Source: Burkholderia sp. HI2500
GTDB lineage: Bacteria; Pseudomonadota; Gammaproteobacteria; Burkholderiales; Burkholderiaceae
Direction: 5' to 3'
Length of the DNA: 64,000 nucleotides
NCBI RefSeq assembly: GCF_002223055.1
Contig: NZ_NKFL01000006.1
Coordinates: 2,852,001-2,916,000 of the forward strand
The notes beneath the pieces were generated by a model. It had not been told where the DNA came from and did not search any database. It saw only the letters and a list, made by a program, of their open reading frames with translations. Shown piece after piece: positions 35,258-45,532 of this stretch. The translations under genes were made by a program, and so were the position numbers. How positions within the stretch are numbered: position 1 is the stretch's first letter; each line of letters begins with the position of its first letter.

Positions 35258-36118
35258 CTACTCCTCCAATTCCAGCATCGTCGCGAGCGCCTTCGTCAGT
35301 TCGCTGACCATCGGGTCGGCCGTCGGCCGGTGCAGGATCGCGATGTCCATGTGCTCGATCGGCGCGAAGCCCTGCTTCGCGGTCAGCACGACGTGCTCGT
35401 CCGTCACCACGCGCGCGGGCAGCACGCTGATGCCGAGCCCGTCCGCGACGGCGGCCTGGATGCCGCTCAGGCTCGACGTCGTGAAGCTGATCCGCCAGCG
35501 GCGGCCGCGTTCCTCGATCGCCTTGATCATGTCGTCGCGATAGAGCCCGCGCGGCGGGAACACGACGATCGGCACCGGGTCGAGGTCGATCGACGGATGC
35601 TTCGCGCTGTCGATCCAGCGCAGCTTCTCGGGCCAGCGCACGACGGCCTCGCGGCTGTCGCGACGCTGCTTGATCAGCACGAGGTCGAGCTCGCCACGGT
35701 CGTACGCGGCGCTGATGTCGCGGCTCAGCCCGCACATCACTTCGAGCTTCACTTGCGGATGCGCGCGCTTGAACGCCGCGAGCGCGTGCGTCGTGCGGCC
35801 CGCCGCGAAATCGTCGGGCACGCCGAGCCGGATCGTCAGCGCGACCGTGGCGCCCGACAACGCTTCCAGCATCTCGTCGTTCAGCGCGATCATGCGCCGC
35901 GCATAGCTGAGCACCGTCACGCCCGCGTCGGTCGGCCGCACGTCGCGCGTGCCGCGGTCGAGCAGGCGATGCCCGGCGATTTCCTCGAGGCGGCGCACCT
36001 TCTGGCTGACCGTCGACTGCGTCGAATGCAGGCGCGCGGACGCCGTCGTGAAGCTGCCGCAGTCGGCGACCATCACGAGCGCGCGCAGCAGGTCGAGGTC
36101 GAACAGGGGTCTATTCAT
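35258..36118 (-). CDS. LysR-family transcriptional regulator
   Basis: A 286-aa LysR regulator with the usual N-terminal winged helix-turn-helix (LRALVMVADCGSFTTASARL, STVSQKVRRLEE) and a periplasmic-binding-protein-like effector domain starting near residue 92 (LTIRLGVPDDFAAGR). It is divergent from the ankyrin-protein gene by 185 nt. LysR proteins usually control the divergent neighbour, but a link to a periplasmic ankyrin protein is not obvious, so the target may be elsewhere. Confidence 0.9.
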   Translation of the reverse strand: MNRPLFDLDLLRALVMVADCGSFTTASARLHSTQSTVSQKVRRLEEIAGHRLLDRGTRDVRPTDAGVTVLSYARRMIALNDEMLEALSGATVALTIRLGVPDDFAAGRTTHALAAFKRAHPQVKLEVMCGLSRDISAAYDRGELDLVLIKQRRDSREAVVRWPEKLRWIDSAKHPSIDLDPVPIVVFPPRGLYRDDMIKAIEERGRRWRISFTTSSLSGIQAAVADGLGISVLPARVVTDEHVVLTAKQGFAPIEHMDIAILHRPTADPMVSELTKALATMLELEE

Positions 36119-36303
36119 TTATGCACTTCTGCGGATTCGAACATTTCATTTCCAAATGCGTGCGACGACTTTTAACATGGCCGGACGGAGTGGGCAATCG
36201 CGGTTTCGCCGGACCCGGCGCGGCGTCGCGGGGTGCCATGGGGGCGCCTGACGTATTGCAGCGGCCGCATATCGGCGTGCGCGGCACGCAAGGAGGAAAC
36301 GGG

Positions 36304-36978
36304 ATGTTGTTCAAACGGATCGCGATCATCGGCGCGTTTGCGTTGACCACGCTTACGTCGGCGGTGGCCGCCGCCGACGGCGGCGCGCTCGAAGGTCGGC
36401 TGCGCGGCGCGGCCGATCGCGGCGATGCGGGCGAAGTGCGCACACTGCTCGAGCGCGGCGCGCGGATCGATTCACGCGACGGGCAGGGCCGCACGGCGCT
36501 CCTGATCGCGACGCACGGCAATCACGTCGATGCGGCGCGCGTGCTGATCGACGCGGGCGCGGACGTCAACGCGAAGGATGCGATCCAGGACAGCCCGTAC
36601 CTGTATGCCGGTGCGCGCGGCCATCTCGACATCCTGCGGATGACGCTCGCGCATGGCGCCGACCTGCGCAGCACGAACCGCTATCGCGGCACCGCGCTGA
36701 TTCCGGCGGCGGAGCGCGGGCATGTCGATACGGTGCGCACGCTGATCGATGCGGGCGTGGATGTCGATCATGTGAACCGGCTCGGCTGGACCGCGCTGCT
36801 GGAGGCGATCATGCTCGGCGACGGCAGCGAGCGGTACGTGCGGATCGTGCAGTTGCTCGTGGACGGGCACGCGAACGTCAATCTGGCCGATTCCAACGGC
36901 GAGACGCCGCTGCAGCATGCGCGCAGCCGAGGGTATGCGCGGATCGAGCGGATTCTGGTGGCTGCGGGAGGGCGGTAG
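36304..36978 (+). CDS. Periplasmic ankyrin-repeat protein
   Basis: A 224-aa protein with a signal peptide (MLFKRIAIIGAFALTTLTSAVAAA) and five consecutive ankyrin repeats of about 33 residues (for example GRTALLIATHGNHVDAARVL, and WTALLEAIMLGDGS with an insertion). An ideal AAGGAGGAAA site precedes the ATG. Secreted bacterial ankyrin proteins usually act as binding or immunity-like partners of periplasmic enzymes such as catalase or phospholipase; none is adjacent. Next downstream, after 239 nt, is the FHA/CdiA gene. Confidence 0.85.
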   Translation: MLFKRIAIIGAFALTTLTSAVAAADGGALEGRLRGAADRGDAGEVRTLLERGARIDSRDGQGRTALLIATHGNHVDAARVLIDAGADVNAKDAIQDSPYLYAGARGHLDILRMTLAHGADLRSTNRYRGTALIPAAERGHVDTVRTLIDAGVDVDHVNRLGWTALLEAIMLGDGSERYVRIVQLLVDGHANVNLADSNGETPLQHARSRGYARIERILVAAGGR

Positions 36979-37217
36979 GTATCAGTGGAGGGTACGATTT
37001 GCGCGTGAGTACGCCGTTGGTACTCGGTCGATCCACCGCAGCCGAGGCGACAATCCTATTCGCTTTCGTGCGAGCTTTGTATGCGACGCACGTCAATTGG
37101 ACGAGTCTGATTTTTATTGTTTCGTAGTATTTAAGAAACGTTTGTCGTTTTGTAACGCTTTGCTTTCGGCGCCTCGGGTTATGGTTCGTCGGTCGAATTC
37201 AGACCAGCAGAAGAACG

Positions 37218-40200
37218 ATGAACAAAGAGACCTACCGTCTGGTGTATTCCAGGCTCCGGGGGATGGTGGTGGCGGTTGCAGAAACCGCGACTACCACGGG
37301 GAAATCAGCCGATGGTGAGACTCGTGCTCTTCGCGTGTTGCGCAGCGCGTCGATTGTGGCCACCGCCACCGCGCTGGGCGTCATGCCTGCAATCGCACCG
37401 GCGCAAATCGTGCCGACACCGGGCGCGCCGACACACGTCATCCAGACGCCGAACGGCTTGCCGCTAGTCAACATCGCCGCACCAAGCGGCGCGGGTGTAT
37501 CGATCAACAACTACAATCAATTCGACGTCCAACGCAACGGCGCGCTGCTGAACAACTCGCCGACGATGGTCCCGACGCAGCAGGCGGGGATGATTAACGG
37601 CAACCCGAACTTCGGGCCCGGACAGTCGGCACGCATCATCGTCAATCAGGTCAACAGCACGGCTGCAAGCCAGATTCGCGGCTACGTGGAGGTCGCAGGC
37701 AATCGCGCGGAAGTCGTGCTCGCGAACCCCGCCGGCATCGTGGTGGACGGCGGCGGCTTCATCAACACCAGCCGCGCCACATTGACGACTGGCCAACCGT
37801 ACTACGGCGCTGACGGCTCGCTTGCGGGCTATCAGGTCAACCGTGGACTGATCACGGTCCAGGGCGCGGGCCTGAACGCGTCGAACGTCGACCAGGTGGA
37901 TCTTATCTCCCGAGCCGTACAGGCCAATGCAGCGATCTATGCAAAGAACCTGAGCGTGATCGCCGGTTCGAATCAGATCGACCACCATACACTCGCGGCC
38001 ACGCCGATTCAAGGCGACGGCGCCGCGCTGGGCGTGGCAATTGACGTCAGTCAACTGGGTGGCATGTATGCCGAGCGCATCCTGCTGGTTTCGAATGAGC
38101 ACGGTGTTGGGGTTGCCAATGCCGGAACAATCGCCGCGCAGTCGGGCAACCTGACGCTGCAGTCGAATGGCCAGCTCGTGCTGACCGGCAAGACGAGCGC
38201 CGCCGGCAATCTCGCGGTCACGGCGCAAGACGGCATCCAGAACAGCGGCACAACGTACGGGCAGCAGAACGTCTCGGTGTCGACGGCCGGTACGCTGTCG
38301 AATAGCGGCGCATTGGCGGCGCAGCAGGCGCTGAACGTTTCGGCCGGCAGCGTTGCGTCGACCGGCTCGCTTGGCGCCGGTGTCAATGCGGATGGCGCGG
38401 TCAGCAGCAATAGTGACCTGACCGTCACCACTGCCGGCCAGTTGACGGCGACCGGCCAGAACGTCGCGGGCGGCAACGTCACGTTGACGGGCAGCGGTAT
38501 CGATCTGTCGGGCTCGAAGACGGCTGCGAACGCAAACGTTTCGCTGCTCGCGCAGGCGGGCGACCTCAACCTGACGAATGCGACGACCAGCGCGCAACGC
38601 GCGATCGAAGCGCGTGCCGCGGGCACGCTCGTCAACGACCACGGCACGCTGTCGAGCCAGGCCGGCACGACGCTCGAAGCAGGCGCCCTGTCGAACCGGG
38701 GCGGACAGGTCTCCGCAGTCGGCCCGCTCGCAATCAATACGTCAGGACAGGTCGCGAACCAGGACGGGACGCTCGTGACCGACGGCGCCCTGACACTGAA
38801 TGCACGTGATATCGAGAACGTCGCCGGCACGATGCAGAGCGGCGGCGCCTTGTCGGTGTCGGGTACATCGCTCGACAACTCGGCGGGTCGGATCGTGTCA
38901 CTCAATGGCGACGGCCTGTCGTTGTCCACGACCGGCCAACTGACGAATGCCGGGGGTACGACGGCGACCGGTGCGCAAGGCGGCGTGATCGGCGGCAACG
39001 GCGACGTGACCGTGAAGGCCGGCGCTGTCATCAACCGCGGCAGCCTGACGGCACAGCAGGCGCTGAAAGTCACGACGGCCCTGCTCGATAACCGCGACGG
39101 CGCAATCGCCGCGGACCGGCTGAACGTAAAGGCCACGGACCTGCACAATGCGCACGGTTCGCTCACACAGTACGGCAATCAGGACACGACGCTCGACGTC
39201 AGCGGCACGCTCGACAACGCGAGCGGCACGATCCAGACCAACGGCACGAACCTGACGCTCGCGCCGGCGATGCTGAACAACGCAAGTGGCACGATCATTC
39301 ACGCTGGTACGGGCGCGTTGATCCTGATGCCCGGCCTCGGGTCGGGGCTGCTGACGAACGCCGGCGGCTCAATCGTGAGCCGCGGGTCGGTCGGGTTGTC
39401 GGCGGGCACCTTCGACAACATCGGTGGCATGCTGGCTGCGCTCGGTTCGGTCTCGGCGAGCGTTGGCGGTGAACTGAACAATGCGGGCGGCTCGGTCGCG
39501 GCCAACTGTGACGTGTCGCTCGACGCTGGCACTGTGACCAACACCCAAGGCGGGCAACTCGGCGGCGCGAACGTGCAGCTTCGCACGGACAGCTTGATCA
39601 ATGACGTCGGTCGAATCAGCGCCGATGGCGACGTCGATATCACGACGACCGGAGCGGTATCCAATGCGGGCGGCCAAATCGGCGCGACGCGAAATCTTTC
39701 CGTCAACGCGAGCTCGCTCTACGGCGGTGGTGCGTACAGCGCGGCGAACGACCTGGCGCTGTACCTGCAAGGAGATTTTACGAACACGTCGGACTACCAG
39801 TTCAACGCCGGTCGCAATCTGGCGTTTACGCTGCCGGGTACGTTCAACAACGTCGGCGGCCTGATGAGCGTGAACGACCTGAGCATCGACGCCGGCGACA
39901 TCGCCAACAGCGGCGCGATGGCGGCCGGCGGCCTGCTGCGCACGCAGTCGAACGCGCTGATCAACACCGGCACACTGGTGGGCGGCAGCGTATCGCTGGC
40001 CGCAGCGTCGACGATCGTGAACCTCGGCCCGACCGCGCTGATCGGTGCGTCGGACAGCGACGGACTGCTCGAGCTGCTCGCGCAGAACATCGAGAACCGC
40101 GACGATACGACCGCGACCGATACTCCGGCGCTGACCGCGATCTACGGCCTGGGTCGCGTGGTGCTGGCGGGCGGCAAGGATGCGGCCGGCCACTACACGA

Positions 40201-43200
40201 AGGCTGCGCATATCCTGAACCAGTCGGGATTGATCCAATCGGACGGCGACATGGCACTGCATGCCGGTCTCGTGACGAACACGCGTCGCGAGATGCAGAC
40301 GGCGTGGACCTCGCAGGTTGATGCTGCGCTGCTCGAGAGTCTTGGCATCAGCCTTTCCGGCCGCACTGGTCAAGTCGGCGTGAAGGATCCCGACAGCATC
40401 GGCGGTGTCTACGTCGAGCCGCCGCACGGTGGCGAGTACAACAGCACGTACCAGTACACGACCTATACGGGCACGCCGCTGGCGAACCTGATCTCGAAGA
40501 TCACCCCGGAAGCGCAGATTGTGGTGGGCGGCAACCTGAATGCTTCGTCAGTCGACACGTTCCAGAACTACTGGAGCCGGGTGACGGCAGCCGGTGACAT
40601 CGCGATGCCCGGCACGCTCGATCAGGACAGCTGGAAGGGGCAGCTTGCGCCCCAGATCAAGGTGACCTACACCGGCAATTACTGGTACCGCAACTACGAC
40701 GGCACCAAGTTCTGGAGCTATTCGTTCTGCGATACGCCGGGCTGCAACGCGCCGTCGGACCTGCGCGAGTACGCGCTGCCGGGCTACGAATCGAGCTTCG
40801 TCGCAAACGGTACGCTCTCCGGCACGGGCGTGAGCATCGACAACCCGGCCGGCAATGCGGGGATTCCATCGATCGGGCTGCCGCCGGGCGTTGACGTGGG
40901 CACCGTCGGTGGCGGCATCGACCGGGTAATCGCTAGTGCGACGGCAGTCGACGTGCTGACGAACCTGACGATTCCGCAGGGCGGCCTGTTCCACCCGAAC
41001 CCGGTGCGGAACGCGAACTACCTGATCGAAACGAATCCGGCATTCACGAACACGCGCTCGTTCATGTCGAGCGACTACTACCTGCAGCAGCTCGGGCTGA
41101 ACCCGGACCGGACGGAGAAGCGTCTGGGCGACGGATTTTATGAGCAATGGCTGGTGCGCAATCAGCTCACCTCCCTGACCGGCAAGACGGTGCTGGGGCC
41201 GTACACGGACATCGAATCGATGTACCGGGCGCTGTTGTCGTCCGGTGCCGATCTGGCGAAGTCGCTCAATCTGCCGCTCGGGATCGGTCTGTCGGCCGAA
41301 CAGGTCGCACAGCTCACGAGCGACGTGGTGCTGCTGGAGACGCGCGTCGTCGACGGCCAGTCCGTGCTGGTGCCCGTGGTGTATCTGGCCAAGGCAAGCC
41401 AGCAAGACATGAACGGCCCGCTGATCGCCGGCGGCGATATCGATCTGAAGGAGGTGCAGTCGTTCTCGAACAGCGGCACGATCGGCGCAGCGGACAGCCT
41501 GTCGATCGGTGGCCAGAGCCTCCACAACCGCTTCGGCGCGCTGCAAAGCGGCGGCCAGATGACGCTGGCGACGACCGGCACGGTCGACCTGACCTCGGCG
41601 AGCGTGAAGGCCGGCAGCCTGGCCCTGGTGGCCGGCGGCGACCTGATCCTCGATACCGCGACGCAGACGCGAAGCCAGACAAACGCCGACGGCGCGACGC
41701 GTGTCTCGACGACGCTCGGGCCGCAAGCGAGCATCGACGTCGCCGGCGACGCGGCGGTCGTGACCGGCGGCAACTTCCAGCAGAACGCCGGCAATCTGAG
41801 CATCGGCGGCGATCTCGGGATGCAGGTCGGTGGCGACTGGACGCTCGGCGCGCAGCAGGTCGGCGAGCATAAGGTGGCCGAGCGCGCAAACGGCGTATCG
41901 GACACGGACATCAACCGAAGCGTCGGCAGTTCGGTCAAGGTCGGCGGTGTCTCCGGCATCGCGGTCGGCAACGACCTGACGGCGCACGGTGCACAGATTG
42001 AACTGGGTGGCGGTGGCGCCGTCGTGGCTGGCGGCACCGTGGCGCTGGGTGCCGCGAGCGCGACGTCGACCGTGAACAGTAACAGCTCGGGCGGCGGCGG
42101 TGGCCGCAGCTATGCGGAGACGCTGCATACGTCGGATCAGGCCTTGACCGGCACGACGCTGACCGGTGGCGACAGCGTGGCGATCGCGGCCGGCAAGGAC
42201 CTGAACGTGATCGGTAGCGCGATCAGCCTGGACCGGGGCAATGCGACGCTGGCGGCGGCTGGCGACGTGAACATCGGTGCCGCGACCGAGACGCACGACC
42301 TGAACTCGCACGAAACGCACAGTCGCAGCGGTGTGGTGAGCGGCACGAAGGTCGCAAGTGGGATCGACCAGACAATGACGCTGAACCAGGGCAGCCTGGT
42401 GTCGGCGGATGGTGTGACGATCGCGAGTGGCAAGGATCTGAATATCCAGGGCAGCACGGTCGTCGGCACGAACGACGTCGCACTGAGCGCGGCGCGCAAT
42501 GTGACGGTGACGACGACGCAGGATACCCTGGATTCATCGAGCTACTACCAGAAGAAGGAAACGGGACTGATGTCAGGCGGCGGCCTGTCGGTATCGGTGG
42601 GTAGCAGTTCGCTGAAGACGACCAGCCAGACGAGCGAGGTGTCGAACAACGGCAGCACGATCGGTTCGTTGAACGGCAATCTGAGCATCACCGCCGGGAA
42701 TGATCTGCACGTGACGGGCAGCGACCTGATTGCCGCGCAAGACATCAGCGGCACGGGCGCGAACGTGACGATCGATGCGGCGCAGGACACCGGTCATCGT
42801 CGCGAGACGCAGGAAGTGTCGAAGAGCGGGCTGACGCTGGCGCTGAAGGCGCCGGTGATCGACGCGGTGTCGAACGTGGTGGACCAGTCGCGCGCGGCCA
42901 GCAAGAATCAGGATGGTCGAGCAGCAGCGCTGCACGGGATGGCGGCCGCCAGCGGCGCGATCGATGCAGTCGGCGCAGGCGCGGCCGCGTTGGCCGGAGG
43001 TGCGACGCCCGAATTCAAGGTCGAGGTCAGCGTCGGCAGCAGCCATAGCAAGAGCGCGTTCACCGAGGACAGCGTGACGAATCGTGGCTCGAGCGTGAAT
43101 GCCGGCGGAACGGTGGCGTTTGCGGCGACGGGCAATGGGCAACCGGGTAGCGGCAACGTGACGATCGCCGGTTCCGACGTGAACGCGACCGACGTGATTC

Positions 43201-45272
43201 TGGCGGCCAAGAATCAGGTCAACATCGTCAATACAACGGATACCGATTCCACGCGCAGCACGAACGAGTCGAAGAGCGCGAGCGTGGGCGTATCGGTGGG
43301 CACCGGCGGCTTTGGCGTGTCGGCGGCGATGTCGAAGGCCAACGGCGACGGCAACAGCGTTCTGGCCACGCAGAACAACAGTCACGTGAACGCGGCGAAT
43401 ACGGTCACGATCCTCTCGGGCGGCGATACGAACATCATCGGCTCGAACGTGAGCGGCAATCAGGTGAATGCCGATGTGGGCGGCAACCTGAACATCGCGA
43501 GCGTGCAGGACACGCTGTCGAGTGCGGCACATCAGTCGAGCTCGGGCGGTGGCTTCAGCGTCAGCCAGGGCGGCGCCAGCGCGAACTTCAGTCAGAGCAA
43601 GGGCAACGCGACGGGCAGCTACGCGGGCGTGAATGAACAGGCCGGGATTCAGGCGGGCGATGGCGGTTTCAATATCAACGTCATGGGCAATACTGACCTG
43701 AAAGGTGGGTTGATCGCAAGCGATGCGGACGCGTCGAAGAATGCGCTGACGACCGGTTCCCTCTCCTTCTCGGATATCCAGAACCAGTTGAGCCACGATG
43801 CGAAGTCGAGCGGCTTCAGCGCCGGCGCGACGACGGGTGACGGCGGGATGAACTACAGCACGCATGGCAGCGGATCAGGCAAGAATGCGGGCGGTGCGTC
43901 GCCGATGCTCGGCCAGCACGAGAGCGGCAGCGACAGCGCGACGACGCAGAGCGGCGTGAGTGCGGGCACCGTCACGATCACGGATTCGGCGAACCAGACG
44001 CAGGATCTGGCGAGCCTGAATCGCGACACGACCGATACGAACGGCACGGTGGCCAAACTGCCCGACATGCAGAACCTGCTGGACAAGCAGGCGGACATGA
44101 TGGCGGCGGCCAGCGCAGCGGGCGAAGCGGTGTCGCGCCGGATCGGCGACTACGCGGACAAGATGATGGAGGAAGCGAAAGCCAACGGTGATCGGGCTGG
44201 CGTCGACGCGTGGAAGGAAGGTGGTGCGAACCGCGCGCTGATGCAGGGTGCCGGCGCGGCACTGGTGACGGGGCTAGCCGGCGGAAACGCTGTGGGTGGT
44301 GCCGCTGGCGCGGCGATATCGTCGATCGCCGCAGGCAAGCTGAACGACCTGAGCAGCGCGATCGCGAGCAGCGATCCGACCGGCACCGCCAACCTGAATC
44401 AGGCGCTGGGAAACATCGTGGCGAACGTGATCGCGACGGGCGCTGGCGGGGCCGTGGGCGGTGAATCCGGTGCGTTCTCCGGGTATAACGTCGACCGGTT
44501 CAATCGGCAGTTGCATCCGGATGAAAGGACGCTCGCGAAGCAACTGGCCGAGAAGAGTGGTGGCAAGTACACGACGGAGCAGATCGAAGATCAGATGCGA
44601 ATCATGAACGGCTCAATTGTCGGAGACCGTGAATTGGGTACGCCCGATACGTTGGTCGGACAAATGCCGACTGATTCCGGGGCGCGGTGGCAATACGCTG
44701 GTACGACGGATGACGGTAAGCCGACACTGACGCAGATCTCAGTGCAGCCGAATTCGGATTTGCAAAGCTATATTCTGGCGAATTCTGGATCGGCACAGAA
44801 CGGCGTGCCAAACATCGTTTATGACCAGACTGGCAAAAGCAGCTCTGGCTCCAATCTGAGCGGGCCGTTCACGAAGTTCGACCCGTCTGATGTGAATTAC
44901 GTCAAATCTACCACTGGGGACCTGGCCTCTGCTACGTCAGCGACGGCTGGATGGATTTCATCGACAACTGGTGCCTTGGCTGCTGCTCCTTCGCCATATT
45001 CGCCTGCATTTGCCTGGATCGCCTCCGCTGCAACCGCAGCCGGCATTGGGGCTGATGCTGTCTCGCAAGTACTCAATCCAAATATTGGTGGTTACCTTGT
45101 AAGCAACTCTGTCAACATTGTTGGGAATGGAGTTTTGGCGGGCAAATTCCCTGGTGGGGCACCAGCTTTTAATGCGATGGTTAGCGAATTCAACAACACG
45201 CCGGCAGCAATATTTCTGCAGGATTTCACAAATTCGTCGTGGAAGTATTTCACTGAAGGAAAAAAGAAATGA
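37218..45272 (+). CDS. cdiA: FHA/CdiA-type exoprotein, probable contact-dependent toxin
   Basis: A 2684-aa two-partner-secretion exoprotein. The N-terminus has the extended signal peptide region (MNKETYRLVYSRLRGMVVAVAE), then a signal sequence and the TPS haemagglutination domain (about 65-290) with NPNFGPG and ANPAGIVVDGGGF. A very long series of beta-helix repeats follows, rich in DL-I-GS and GDLTV patterns up to about residue 2100. A conserved junction segment YNVDRFNRQLHPDE (from Tyr2423) precedes a variable C-terminus of about 250 residues with less GC-rich coding and a weakly hydrophobic stretch (about 2568-2617). No VENN motif is present. The next gene overlaps by 4 nt and is a membrane protein, and the transporter follows. 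A toxin role is inferred from architecture; a pure adhesin is the alternative. Confidence 0.85.
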   Translation: MNKETYRLVYSRLRGMVVAVAETATTTGKSADGETRALRVLRSASIVATATALGVMPAIAPAQIVPTPGAPTHVIQTPNGLPLVNIAAPSGAGVSINNYNQFDVQRNGALLNNSPTMVPTQQAGMINGNPNFGPGQSARIIVNQVNSTAASQIRGYVEVAGNRAEVVLANPAGIVVDGGGFINTSRATLTTGQPYYGADGSLAGYQVNRGLITVQGAGLNASNVDQVDLISRAVQANAAIYAKNLSVIAGSNQIDHHTLAATPIQGDGAALGVAIDVSQLGGMYAERILLVSNEHGVGVANAGTIAAQSGNLTLQSNGQLVLTGKTSAAGNLAVTAQDGIQNSGTTYGQQNVSVSTAGTLSNSGALAAQQALNVSAGSVASTGSLGAGVNADGAVSSNSDLTVTTAGQLTATGQNVAGGNVTLTGSGIDLSGSKTAANANVSLLAQAGDLNLTNATTSAQRAIEARAAGTLVNDHGTLSSQAGTTLEAGALSNRGGQVSAVGPLAINTSGQVANQDGTLVTDGALTLNARDIENVAGTMQSGGALSVSGTSLDNSAGRIVSLNGDGLSLSTTGQLTNAGGTTATGAQGGVIGGNGDVTVKAGAVINRGSLTAQQALKVTTALLDNRDGAIAADRLNVKATDLHNAHGSLTQYGNQDTTLDVSGTLDNASGTIQTNGTNLTLAPAMLNNASGTIIHAGTGALILMPGLGSGLLTNAGGSIVSRGSVGLSAGTFDNIGGMLAALGSVSASVGGELNNAGGSVAANCDVSLDAGTVTNTQGGQLGGANVQLRTDSLINDVGRISADGDVDITTTGAVSNAGGQIGATRNLSVNASSLYGGGAYSAANDLALYLQGDFTNTSDYQFNAGRNLAFTLPGTFNNVGGLMSVNDLSIDAGDIANSGAMAAGGLLRTQSNALINTGTLVGGSVSLAAASTIVNLGPTALIGASDSDGLLELLAQNIENRDDTTATDTPALTAIYGLGRVVLAGGKDAAGHYTKAAHILNQSGLIQSDGDMALHAGLVTNTRREMQTAWTSQVDAALLESLGISLSGRTGQVGVKDPDSIGGVYVEPPHGGEYNSTYQYTTYTGTPLANLISKITPEAQIVVGGNLNASSVDTFQNYWSRVTAAGDIAMPGTLDQDSWKGQLAPQIKVTYTGNYWYRNYDGTKFWSYSFCDTPGCNAPSDLREYALPGYESSFVANGTLSGTGVSIDNPAGNAGIPSIGLPPGVDVGTVGGGIDRVIASATAVDVLTNLTIPQGGLFHPNPVRNANYLIETNPAFTNTRSFMSSDYYLQQLGLNPDRTEKRLGDGFYEQWLVRNQLTSLTGKTVLGPYTDIESMYRALLSSGADLAKSLNLPLGIGLSAEQVAQLTSDVVLLETRVVDGQSVLVPVVYLAKASQQDMNGPLIAGGDIDLKEVQSFSNSGTIGAADSLSIGGQSLHNRFGALQSGGQMTLATTGTVDLTSASVKAGSLALVAGGDLILDTATQTRSQTNADGATRVSTTLGPQASIDVAGDAAVVTGGNFQQNAGNLSIGGDLGMQVGGDWTLGAQQVGEHKVAERANGVSDTDINRSVGSSVKVGGVSGIAVGNDLTAHGAQIELGGGGAVVAGGTVALGAASATSTVNSNSSGGGGGRSYAETLHTSDQALTGTTLTGGDSVAIAAGKDLNVIGSAISLDRGNATLAAAGDVNIGAATETHDLNSHETHSRSGVVSGTKVASGIDQTMTLNQGSLVSADGVTIASGKDLNIQGSTVVGTNDVALSAARNVTVTTTQDTLDSSSYYQKKETGLMSGGGLSVSVGSSSLKTTSQTSEVSNNGSTIGSLNGNLSITAGNDLHVTGSDLIAAQDISGTGANVTIDAAQDTGHRRETQEVSKSGLTLALKAPVIDAVSNVVDQSRAASKNQDGRAAALHGMAAASGAIDAVGAGAAALAGGATPEFKVEVSVGSSHSKSAFTEDSVTNRGSSVNAGGTVAFAATGNGQPGSGNVTIAGSDVNATDVILAAKNQVNIVNTTDTDSTRSTNESKSASVGVSVGTGGFGVSAAMSKANGDGNSVLATQNNSHVNAANTVTILSGGDTNIIGSNVSGNQVNADVGGNLNIASVQDTLSSAAHQSSSGGGFSVSQGGASANFSQSKGNATGSYAGVNEQAGIQAGDGGFNINVMGNTDLKGGLIASDADASKNALTTGSLSFSDIQNQLSHDAKSSGFSAGATTGDGGMNYSTHGSGSGKNAGGASPMLGQHESGSDSATTQSGVSAGTVTITDSANQTQDLASLNRDTTDTNGTVAKLPDMQNLLDKQADMMAAASAAGEAVSRRIGDYADKMMEEAKANGDRAGVDAWKEGGANRALMQGAGAALVTGLAGGNAVGGAAGAAISSIAAGKLNDLSSAIASSDPTGTANLNQALGNIVANVIATGAGGAVGGESGAFSGYNVDRFNRQLHPDERTLAKQLAEKSGGKYTTEQIEDQMRIMNGSIVGDRELGTPDTLVGQMPTDSGARWQYAGTTDDGKPTLTQISVQPNSDLQSYILANSGSAQNGVPNIVYDQTGKSSSGSNLSGPFTKFDPSDVNYVKSTTGDLASATSATAGWISSTTGALAAAPSPYSPAFAWIASAATAAGIGADAVSQVLNPNIGGYLVSNSVNIVGNGVLAGKFPGGAPAFNAMVSEFNNTPAAIFLQDFTNSSWKYFTEGKKK

Positions 45273-45532
45273 AAATTATAGAAGATGGAAATTTCACGTG
45301 GAGCGTTAGTATTTTTCTGGTTCTTGTGGGATTCGTTGTCATGTTCGGATTTTTGAAGTATGGCCCGCCGTCGGTTCTCAGCGCGCTCATGGTCTGTGTC
45401 GGTTTTGGTATCGCTGCGGTTGGGGGAATGACTAGCAGGGCCAGAATGTTAAGAATCAAGCCCTTCGACAATAGCTATAAAAAAGCACGCGACAGCTACA
45501 AGACGAAAGACGGCGACGAGGACACGAAGTGA
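45269..45532 (+). CDS. Two-TM small protein, candidate CdiI immunity protein
   Basis: An 87-aa protein with two predicted membrane spans (about 12-31 and 35-53) and a charged lysine/aspartate-rich C-terminal tail. Its ATG overlaps the exoprotein stop by 4 nt, and its own stop overlaps the transporter start by 4 nt. It is AT-rich compared with the transporter and matches the composition of the exoprotein C-terminus, so the two probably arrived as a unit. Position and size fit an immunity protein; membrane location fits a toxin acting at the inner membrane, as for the CdiI of E. coli EC93. I recognise no family. Confidence 0.65.
   Translation: MKIIEDGNFTWSVSIFLVLVGFVVMFGFLKYGPPSVLSALMVCVGFGIAAVGGMTSRARMLRIKPFDNSYKKARDSYKTKDGDEDTK

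Noticed and set aside
40548..42320. 590-codon leftward frame within the exoprotein gene
   Set aside because: Caused by repeated GC-rich codons of the beta-helix region on the opposite strand.
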